Assembly (NCBI GenBank): GCA_011800805.1
Contig: MPNW01000418.1
Coordinates: 57,501 to 86,532, forward strand
Length of the DNA stretch: 29,032 bases
DNA from: Hirudo medicinalis
Taxonomy: Eukaryota > Annelida > Clitellata > Hirudinida > Hirudinidae
Reading direction: 5' to 3'
In this document: one piece after another, positions 20,357-29,032 of the stretch
Position numbering within the stretch: position 1 is the first letter of the stretch
Layout of the letters: every line of letters starts with the position of its first letter
Notes under the pieces: model-generated
Told to the model about the DNA's origin: nothing
The model's input: only the letters and a program-made list of their open reading frames with translations
Database searches by the model: none
Made by a program: the position numbers and the translations under genes

Positions 20357-20364
20357 TATATAAA
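20357..20364 (+). promoter_or_regulatory. TATA box of ASL3
   Basis: TATATAAA followed by GC-richer sequence. A start about 30 bases downstream would give a leader exon of about 24 bases ending at AACAAG|GTGATG (20411/20412). That exon would join the acceptor TTTTTTTAG (ending 20905) ahead of the ASL3 ATG. TATA, start, donor and acceptor form a consistent set. Confidence 0.5.
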
Positions 20365-20936
20365 GCTGTGAGGTCGATGGCGTACCATGCTTTCTATCCG
20401 AACTGAACAAGGTGATGTTCAACTATTTGAAAGAATTTTAACAATAAATAAAGTTAAATAATTTTTAATAATTAACTGAATAGCATTGAAATGTTGTATC
20501 GTCAACAAAGTCAAGTTTTAATCTTACACGATGTAGTGTTGCAATGTCTTTGATGTATTTTTATCAGATTAATTTATCAAAAATTTATCAGATGTATTTT
20601 TATCAGATAGCCTGCACACGACAATCAAGTAAGTTGTTACTGGTAAATATTTTTACTTGACCAACCAAATGGATTGAATTAAAAATTAATTAGTTATCAT
20701 CGGTTTATAAAAACACACTCAACAAATATAACTTTATAAATTTTGATGATTTTTGCCAACGAGCACATAATAATTGGATGACATGTTCTTCACATTAACA
20801 ATATTCAATTTTTTCAAGTATTTCAATATTTTTTCATCTCTTAAACCGAATTACCCTCTCATTCTTGTCGGATTAACTACATTAATTGTGTTATTATTTT
20901 TTTAGAATTGATAAAAATTTAATCTCAAAGGAATCA

Positions 20937-20948
20937 ATGAAAAGATGA
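20937..20948 (+). promoter_or_regulatory. Three-codon upstream ORF overlapping the ASL3 start
   Basis: ATG AAA AGA TGA: the stop TGA overlaps the ASL3 ATG at 20945, a geometry that can permit reinitiation. The downstream ATG is preferred because it opens the signal peptide. Confidence 0.4.
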
Positions 20949-23900
20949 AATTTGTTCGGAATATTTACTTAGTCTGTTTCCTGGTTTTCTACGCATTTAA
21001 TTTTGGTATGTTTCATTTCTTACAAATAATATTTATTATTATAATTATATTTTATCCACCTATAATTTTATATACCACAAAATATGACGTATCTAGATTA
21101 ATTATTAGTAAATCAACAAGACTTGAATAAATATAAATATTGTGATAAATGAAAAATATTCTAAGATTTTTAACGAATTGTTTCATTGATGATAATATTT
21201 TAAATGATAAAAATAAAAATATAAATATAAATATTGCAATAAGCAATAACTGTTAATATTATTATTTCAGAAGCTGTGGCTGTACATCCTTATTTTGGCG
21301 ACTATGAACTGGGATGCTTCGTGAGATTCAATTTTTTAGCAGCGCTGAATTATTGTTTAAAACAATTAACTTTATGATCGCTTATTATACAAATTATTGT
21401 TTTAAATAACAAAAAACAGGTAAGCTGTTGAACAAATATGTTTATACTGTTTGTATAACACTGCAAATATGTTTATAATGTTTGCGTAATACTATAAATA
21501 TGTTTATAATGTTTGTATAACATTGTAAATATGTTTATAATGTTTATGCTCAAATATTAAATCAAATTAATATATTAATGAAAAGCAAATTTTTTAACAC
21601 AGCTGTGAGAGTTTGAAATAATTGTTATTAATGTTATATTACGTCATGTTAAGTTATGTAATTAATTCATCGATGAAATAAATTTATAATATGAAAATTT
21701 ATTAAAATGAAAAAAATTAATAAAATGAACAAAATGGAAATTTATTAATATGAAATTATATTTAAAAGGACGATGAATGTGACAATGGAAAGACTTGCAG
21801 TCCAATAACAAATGAGTGTGGTAAGTTCAATAAGTTCAGTTTTTCCAGTCTTCCATCATTCGTCTTACGGTGATAATTACTTTGCACTTTTAGGCTGTAA
21901 ATATAAGTTTCAATATTGTACTAATTATAAATCCAAATATCCAAATATTTACTATTTGCGGCAATATTTATATTTTTAAAGACTTTATTACTTGTCATTA
22001 TTTTCATTAATATATTTTGTTATTTTGTACTTACAGTTACGATTACTCATAAATTTTTTCACAAATTTATTGGACGAAACATTTTTGGATTTCTTCGAGC
22101 ATTTGCTCGTTTAAAATTATTTATTATGTTTAGACTGCGATCCTGTGTACTGTCGAATGAATTGTGAAGTTTGGGCTAAAGACGAAAAACTTTGCGACGT
22201 GTGTGGGTGCTCGGAATCTTGTAAGGTAGGATGTAATTAATTATATCATGAATATATTTCATGAATCTTGTAATGAGAATTCATTAAGCAATTACTGATG
22301 AGTAATACTTTAACAAATGTTCGTTTAAAGATACATTATTATACAAATTGTTGCAAAGGTTTACCACATTTTTCTACTCAATTAACAGTTACCTCTTAAA
22401 ATATATCTTAATTAACTTACATCTCAAGTTAATTGCAATTGGTAAAGAAAATTGTGGGTTTTTCTAAGAATAAATTATCAAAAATAAATAAATTTGAAAT
22501 TAGACATTAATGAGCTGAATTGAAATAAAATGTCCGTGACAGGATAGTAGGTCTTGCCGTAGAGATGAACGTTGTGATAACTTCACCAAAGTGTGTGGTT
22601 AGTGGCTTTTCTCGTTAGATCATTTTATTAGAATAAGTAATAATAACTATTTAATATTAATAACGATGTATTATTAATAACAACTATTTAATATTATTAA
22701 CTATTTATAATAATAAATATTTAATATTAATAATAATTATTTAATAGTAATAACTTGTTTTTAATTTTAAAATTAATATTAATATTAACTATTTAATAAT
22801 AATAACTATTTAACAAGAGTAATAATACTGTTTCTCAATCATAAACAGTTCCTCAATCATTCGAAGAAATGAAAATGTGTTGGGTAAGGTTCAGAATTTT
22901 TAAATGAAGCAAATTATTCAATAAAAATAACATTGCAAAGAATATTTAATATTTATTATATTCCACTCAAATAGTTAAAACTAATAACTTGACTTTTGAA
23001 TGTCCAATGTTAAATTGCATTCATGTCAAACACCAGATAACAAATCCTAAAATATTCTTATTGCATTCACAATTTCCTTTCAATGAAAGAACAAAGGTTG
23101 CCCATGTGGTCAGCGATGCAACTTATATAGAAATGAATGCGGTAAAACATTATTTTTAATTGTTCAGTAATAGCCTACAAATTATTTTATCACATGACAT
23201 GTTTCATAATAACTTAGTAAGTAACATTTTTTTCCAAATAAGTATTTCTTACGATTAATGTCTAAATAATATATTTTCAAAATGAATATATAAGTTATTG
23301 CATAAATAATTTATTGACCAAATGAATATTCAACCACTGGAAAATAACATTTCCAGAAGTAATAGCAGAGAATATTGAATGCCAAGTAAGTCTGAAAAAT
23401 ATACTTGTTGAATTTATATTTAATTAAGTTAATTAAGTAATTATAATTAAGTTTATATTTAAAATTATTAACACAAATTGTTTTTTGTTCTTGTTTACAT
23501 TTGTTTACATTGCTCATGTTCAATTTAACACTTTCGTTTTCTTTCACGTTTTGTTTCTTTTTGGATAACAGGAATAGGTCCTCCATTTGTGTTAAATATT
23601 TGTGTTAAATATAATATTACAACTCAAACAAAATAAATTCTAAGAATGCTTACTAAATTAATGTTGATGTTTAAAAATTGACATTACACTACATTCGTGT
23701 CTCAGAAGGAGGAAGAATGTCCTGATCCTTACTTATGCAGTCCTGTGACCAATCGATGTGGTTAGACAACTTCCCAAGTTGTTTTCTCAATCATTCATTT
23801 TCTTTCTAATTTCAATTAGTTATGAAATATTGTCACTTCTTACATTAAAGTTATTTTTGTTTGAATTCTAAATTATATTATTTATCTCAATTTTAAATTT

Positions 23901-24572
23901 GCTCAATTGCTGCTCAACACAATAATTACAATGATATACATTTCAGAGTGCACTCCTGTACTCTGCCGAATGTACTGCAAGTTTTGGGCCAAAGACGAAA
24001 AAGGCTGCGAGATATGTAAATGTGAAGAGCTGTGCCAGGTTGCAAAATAATAATGATTTTTTAAGTGCTGCTCATAATTCGTGGGTCTTGTTGTTTGTTT
24101 GTTTTTTAATATCTGAAATAATTAATTTTTAATATTTCCAATATAGAACAATTGATTTTGATTAATGTGATATTTTTAAGAATCAAAATTGTACTAAAGG
24201 CATGTTGTGCAGCAGCGTAACTAACAGATGTGGTGAGCAATTGCAGCTTTTTTTAAACAAAATATTAATTAATTGTTTAGCAAATCATGATAATATATTT
24301 TTTTACATCAGATTGTCAAGACTTCAAATGTCCACAATCTTACTGTCCTCACGGATTCGAAACTGATGAGAACGAATGCGAAGTTTGTATCTGCAAAAAA
24401 CCAACTTGTGTCGTAAGTTGTTGTGCTTCTCATTGATTTTATATACTAAGTTTACACTAAGTGAACAATTATTCAAAAATACTTGTTTTTACAGAACTGC
24501 GGCAAAACAACCAAGAAACCAAGAACTATTGACAGACTAAAAAATTGGTTCAAGAAGAAATTTGGAAAATAA
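20945..24572 (+). CDS. ASL3: multi-module antistasin-like protein, cationic tail
   Basis: Secreted protein of 267 residues from 13 exons: 20945-21005, 21271-21320, 21769-21820, 22134-22225, 22543-22597, 22849-22883, 23090-23141, 23357-23385, 23706-23760, 23947-24038, 24181-24232, 24312-24412, 24495-24572. Every join keeps phase. Signal peptide: about 1-24. Module 1 (about 36-80) is a full ten-cysteine domain with loop VYC-R-M-NC. Modules 2 and 3 keep only the N-terminal cysteine half; short exons 6 and 8 replace the reactive half. Module 4 (about 141-186) is full, loop VLC-R-M-YC. Module 5 (about 190-235) is closest to the classical domain (PHGFETDENECEVCIC), but its loop has an extra residue and Pro after the sixth cysteine. 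A basic amphipathic tail (243-267) ends the protein. Arg at P1 in modules 1 and 4 suggests trypsin-like or coagulation-type targets. Exons 6-8 are the least certain. Confidence 0.84.
21434..21551. repeat. 31-bp tandem repeat, nearly four units
   Basis: Units start at 21434, 21465, 21496 and 21527 with consensus AAATATGTTTATAATGTTTG followed by TATAACATTGT. It lies in the ASL3 intron between exons 2 and 3. Confidence 0.88.
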
Positions 24573-24661
24573 GTTCTTGAAACCAACGATTGTAGATTAA
24601 AATTGCAATTAACACATTATTGATTAATTATTGATGCATTTCCATCTCCATTTGATTGAGA

Positions 24662-24667
24662 AATAAA
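24662..24667 (+). promoter_or_regulatory. Poly(A) signal of ASL3
   Basis: AATAAA 90 bases after the ASL3 stop, followed by a T-rich and then GT-rich stretch (TTGTTGTTGC), a typical cleavage context. Confidence 0.6.
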
Positions 24668-25090
24668 ATAAAATTACTTTTTTACATTTGTTGTTGCTTC
24701 AAATTTGTGGCCGATTTATATGTTGATAAAAGGTTGCAATTACTTTAAACAAGTCATCGAAATGCAGTTATCAAGATCATATTGTTGTTACTTGATGTAT
24801 TTTGACGATAAATATTTTCGTGATCAAAATCACAAATTAATTCATTATATTGTTTTGATACTTTGGAATTCATATATTTGTATATCTCGTTCACATTCAT
24901 TAATGAGTTGCGAGTTGGGGAATCCAAACTTAGCCAAGTTTCAGTGCAACAAAAATATCAGGATTCTCTGAATTTAGAAACATAAAGACTTCATTGAACC
25001 TATCATTACAACTTCTTAGCCTTGTTAAAAACCACTTGCAAGTCGTGGGTTTATCATCGAAAGGGTCTGGAGGGGACTCTTGGTTGGTCA
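24668..25090. other. Non-coding flank of ASL3
   Basis: Short open frames only (24705-24971 and 24994-25179), without motifs. The second partly overlaps the antisense of the retroelement-like fragment. I see nothing else. Confidence 0.45.
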
Positions 25091-25096
25091 CGTCTT

Positions 25097-25530
25097 TCAG
25101 CCCTGCGAAGCTTGTTCTGCCTGCATACGTGTCAGGTTCAAAAATATCTTTCGTAGATCAGGGTCAGAAGAGGCTCTAAGTAATTTGGAAGACAGCAGCA
25201 TAGAATCAACCGAGCTTTTGCTTTTCAGTGTGACACGCAACTTTGAAAGCAGGTCCCTTGTGTGTGCTCAATTGCCTTAACTGTGAGATTATTTTCACAG
25301 AACTCCGTGAACAGTGTAAAGTCGTTTACAACTTGTCTTGCTGTGAGCCCCGTGACAATGACTCTGGTCGACCTCCGCGCAATGTCACTCTTCTCTTTCT
25401 CGATGTCCAGTAGAGCTTTAGTTGCCGCTTTTGCAGCAGTGTCAACAATATAATGCTTAGTTAATGCTATTAGTGTTTTAATAGCACTGCAAAATTTTCT
25501 ATTTACATTTATACTACAACATTTACACAA
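25097..25530 (-). pseudogene. Retroelement ORF1-like fragment, frameshifted
   Basis: On the minus strand, one frame (about 25530 down to 25260) reads a basic helical start and RRSTRVIVTGL...FTEFCENNL. After a single-base shift near 25255-25270, the next frame continues as LRVTLKSKSSVDSMLLSSK...LLRASSDPDLRKI to a stop near 25097. An IVTGL strand, then an acidic/aromatic helix, then an RVTLKS strand and a 'SKxLRxSxD' helix is the order seen in RRM-like nucleic-acid-binding domains of non-LTR retrotransposon ORF1 proteins. No reverse transcriptase follows, so this is at most a dead fragment. The family call is inference from motif order. Confidence 0.4.
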
Positions 25531-25539
25531 CGATAACGA

Positions 25540-28200
25540 TAATGATTCAGAATATGATTAGAGAACAGAACTTCAAGACCACTAACATTTCTTGAGATAT
25601 TCTTAAGATTTCTAGAGGAATGAGAGGAAGCGACGCGCCGAGGATGACGACTGCCAGATCTTCTACCATAACATTGATGAAATCGAAAATCCTTGCAGAC
25701 TTCAGCTCTTCGGAGTGACTGTATAAGCCTGCGATCGGGTTTCACGGACAAATTCAAACTCATTAGCATATCGTATGCTATTGGTCCATGTCGAGCAGAA
25801 CTCATAGCAGACAACAATTGAAAACAGACCGGCAAAATGTGAAACTCTTGATAAAACTATTTTGTTGTTAGTTAGGAGAAATCAAAATCAAATCAGAAAT
25901 TACATATCCAGTTGTGTAATTACAGTCGGAAATAACACCAAAACCGAGGAAAAACTCTAGGAAATCTATTCATTCATTCAATCATTCGTTCATTCATTTA
26001 AGGGTTCGGCAATTCCATCGATAATAATACTACAAAGATAATATGAATAAGAAATTATCATATCGTAAAATCTCAAATAATTTGAACAAATAGGAACTTC
26101 TAATTTACTAAAACTTGTATGGAGACTCATTTGAAATATTATGGATATTCTTATGATAAACTAAGTAATGCAGGGTAATATGTAATGACATCCAGCAATA
26201 CTGAGTAATACAGGATAATATGTAATGATACCCAACAATACTGAGTAAAATAATGACTAATGAAGCATAAAACTTGTATTCACTGTGAAATCGAAATGAG
26301 CAACATAATTCACTGTGTGTTATGCAGAATCACAAATGCATTCAATATGCATTATATTCAAATATTCAAATGCAAATCAGTCAATAAATACGCTTTTTAT
26401 TAGCATGGGAACAAGTACCAAAGACTCAGGTATAAGAATCAAGTACCCCATGTTTGGTTTTTAAAATGAGTTTCAAAAGATGGAAATATTTGGAACAGCA
26501 AGCCTTCTGAAAAGTTGTAAGTCACAAGACTTATTTCACAATCTCAATACATTTCAGACTTATTTTTGAAATGAATTTTATCAATAAAAATGTTCAGATT
26601 TAATGCAATCTAAGGGAATGTTTGTTGTTCAAATTATGTCATTTGATCATAGTTTTGGAGATTTTGTGAAATATTTGTTGGAGTAAAAAGAGAATTGAAG
26701 AAAATTGTATTAAATTAATTACTCAATTATGGTTGGTATTTCTTTTTATTTCACACATAATACAGAATAATTCAATTCCGATGTTAATGAATCAACGTTA
26801 TGGTAATGATAACAATTATATTTCATTCGCTAGGTTTTATTTCGTTTTTTTTTTAATCGCAGCAGAATTACACAGTCCGAGATTTATTAAATATTTCTTT
26901 CATTTCTATTTTCAAATTTATTGAAATTTTAATTTTATTAATTCCTGTTTAATTTCTGATATTTTATTAACAGCAGTATTACTGATAATGGCTTTGATCA
27001 AGTGAGAGGTCAACTCATCTTCCAAAGTTATGACGGTGCATAATTTATGCTAAATTATTTGAGTTCCGAATGTTTTATGTTTACATCAACACATTGACAA
27101 ACCAGTCAATTGCATGTTTAAGCAAAGAACCAACGGTTTTTTTATGTGACTAACTTATATTATAAAAATATTGTATTTTAAAAATATTATAAAAGTATTA
27201 TATTTTAATAATATTATAAAAATATTATATTGTCAAATCTTTCTCAAAATTATATAAAAGCATTAAAAAATAGAAATTTCTTTAAGAAATTAACTTAGTT
27301 GTGTCTTGGTTCAAACAACTGTGTGACTATAAAGCTTCCTTTTGCGTTGTGGATCGCATGTAAAGTTGAATTTAAGTAATAAATTCATGTCAAAAAAAAC
27401 TCGAGATGAAAGATTGAAAAATGTGTCGAAGGAAATCAAACACGCGATTTTACAAATGTGACTGTTTTGTGACGGCCACGTTTGTTACACCCAGCTCACA
27501 CAAATTCTCATTTAATTAGAATTAATGATTAGAATTATTTTTTATTAACAACAAGCTTAGTGTTTAAAATACAATTGCAAACCACGTGAGAAAATTGTTT
27601 TGTGACCATTCTTTCTTTTCTCAATAATAAATGAGAAATAATTATTTGTAAATAGTTGATAAATAACATATAACGGAATAATTGTATAAAATAAAATTAG
27701 AACATTGAAATAACATATCATTGAAATAACATATCATTGCAGCATGACAACAATATTAATAATATTACAAATAATTATTTATAAAAGTATTATATATTAT
27801 TATCAAAGTATTTTATGATAATTTCAATGTTGTAACATTTCATGAGTTGTATGAATTCACTGAATTATCTTTTCCATTATTTGTTTAGTCCTTTAGAAAA
27901 TCAAGTTTGTCTCATTGATTTTCTATGTTCCAAGTCACCCAAACTTTTAAAATGTCCTTCAGATCAAACCGTGAGTGGGTATTGAACCATGACCATGTCG
28001 GTCTCAGTGCCAGACGACTCACCCATTCAGAGAAGTGAAATGTGGAAATGGAATCTGGCGGTTAACGTTCGAATCCAAAATAATCCACACCTTTGCGACT
28101 CATCTGAGTCGCGTGATTTCTGGGGGATGCTTCATCATCGTAGTCCTCTTCAACACTGGAATCAACATAATTATCATCATCTTCAACAATATTTTCGTCG
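25540..28200. other. AT-rich non-coding stretch
   Basis: No gene recognised. A 108-codon minus-strand frame (25509-25835) is Arg/Ser-rich and lies 5' of the ORF1-like fragment; it could be leader or further decayed element sequence. Otherwise I see short tandem repeats at 26165-26244, about 27160-27235 and about 27703-27738. Confidence 0.5.
26165..26244. repeat. 40-bp tandem duplication
   Basis: Two adjacent 40-base units (26165-26204 and 26205-26244), each starting GTAAT and containing TAATATGTAATGA. They differ at about six positions, and the start of a third is visible. Confidence 0.88.
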
Positions 28201-28203
28201 CCT

Positions 28204-28257
28204 TATCAATATTACTATTATCATAAACATTATCAATATTACTATTATCATAAACAT
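28204..28257. repeat. 27-bp perfect tandem duplication
   Basis: Two identical units beginning TATCAATATTACTATTATC, at 28204-28230 and 28231-28257. Confidence 0.92.
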
Positions 28258-28917
28258 CATCATTTTATTATCATCAATATTGTCCTTGTTAGAGAATTAG
28301 TTAATCTTGTAAGTATTTAATTATAATATTACTATGATTGTTGCATGACATCGTCTTCGTTATCATCATCATCATCATCGTTTTCGTCATCGTCATCACG
28401 CTCGCACCTGCCGGGCATGACGGACTGTTGAAGAGCAGGCCATGATCATCACTGGGCAAAACAAAAAGGAGAGATGATGAGAAGTCGAGAGAGACAGGAT
28501 GACCCTGTGATCCAGTGAGAGTATTAGCCCAACACAGCATTGATAATGATCTCCACGACGGAGTTTTGTGGTGGGATGGAATGATTTTAGTGCAAGTGAT
28601 GGTAATAGTTTTGATGCTGGATATTGATGCTAAATTTAGAAAGGATTTTATGATAGTGAGAAATTGGAGGGGATATTAAAGACTCTATGGAAGGATGGGG
28701 ATTTGATCGAAGGATGACTGGAAGGATGGATGGATGGATGGATGGATGGATGGATGGATGGATGGATGGAGGGATGGAGGAAGCAAAGTATAGAGGGAGG
28801 GAGGATGACACAGCGGATGACAAGAATCTCCTAAAGGTATTGATCAGATCTGCTAGCAGCTGCACATCTGCTGAAACAAAGTGAGGAAATCGCAACCTGT
28901 GCCTCCCAGCCATTCCT
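28258..28917. other. Non-coding stretch with GAT/ATGG repeats
   Basis: It holds a GAT/CAT triplet block (about 28360-28400) and the ATGG repeat. Open frames here read through repeats and show no domain motif. Confidence 0.5.
28722..28770. repeat. (ATGG)n tetranucleotide repeat
   Basis: ATGG units of the same type as at 2964-3052. They give spurious repeat-coded frames on both strands. Confidence 0.92.
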
Positions 28918-29026
28918 GTGAGTGAGTGAGTGAGTGAGTGAGTGAGTGAGTGAGTGAGTGAGTGAGTGAGTGAGTGAGTGAGTGAGTGAGTGAGTGAGTG
29001 AGTGAGTGAGTGAGTGAGTGAGTGAG
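28918..29026. repeat. (GTGA)n tetranucleotide repeat
   Basis: About 27 uninterrupted GTGA units running almost to the window end, with no mismatch visible. This suggests a young, unstable array. Confidence 0.97.
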
Positions 29027-29032
29027 CTGGCG

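Noticed and set aside
27971..28080. tRNA-like pieces: GGTTCAATACC on the minus strand with a 6-bp GTGAGT/ACTCAC closing stem, and GTTCGAATCC on the plus strand near 28067
   Set aside because: The minus-strand fold is only about 52 bases, with a five-base anticodon-like loop and no proper D-arm. The plus-strand piece has no matching A box or acceptor stem. Not a tRNA gene; at most a SINE-like relic.
28587..28913. 108-codon minus-strand frame with Pro-Ser-Ile-His repeats, and its plus-strand counterpart
   Set aside because: It is driven by the ATGG repeat and has no domain or splice context.

Overview
The window looks like nuclear DNA of an invertebrate animal: strongly AT-rich, many simple repeats, and split genes with small exons and GT/AG introns. 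A non-clustered protocadherin sits beside a tandem family of small secreted inhibitors with the ten-cysteine antistasin/hirustasin pattern. That pairing points to a lophotrochozoan, most likely an annelid of the leech type. The organism call is inference; the gene structures are read from splice sites, reading phase and domain motifs.

Layout. 1-7377: no confident protein gene. It holds microsatellites, a 16-bp tandem repeat, a decayed coding-like stretch (about 4195-4560) and a GC-richer block (about 5580-7000) that may hold the promoter and a non-coding first exon of the next gene. 7378-11780 (+): a complete seven-exon protocadherin of 995 codons before the stop (signal peptide, seven cadherin repeats, one membrane span, short tail). 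12271-13036 (+): ASL1, a 78-residue single-domain antistasin-like inhibitor. 15738-17967 (+): ASL2, 110 residues, one full domain plus half a domain and a basic tail, with a 20-bp minisatellite in one intron. 19481-19750 (+): a broken copy of the 5' end of ASL2. 20945-24572 (+): ASL3, 13 exons and 267 residues, a mosaic of full and half antistasin domains ending in a cationic amphipathic tail. 24668-29032: no confident gene. It has a frameshifted retroelement ORF1-like fragment on the minus strand and several tandem repeats.

How the parts relate. The protocadherin is a cell-surface adhesion protein unrelated in function to its neighbours. ASL2, the pseudogene and ASL3 look like products of serial tandem duplication: each start codon lies about 840-950 bases after a copy of the same upstream element. 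The domain is built from a 52-nt plus 92-nt exon pair with matching phases, so modules can be gained, lost or trimmed without breaking frame. ASL1, ASL2 and ASL3 differ at the expected reactive-site residue (Leu, Arg, Arg/Arg/none), as in a diversifying serine-protease-inhibitor family.
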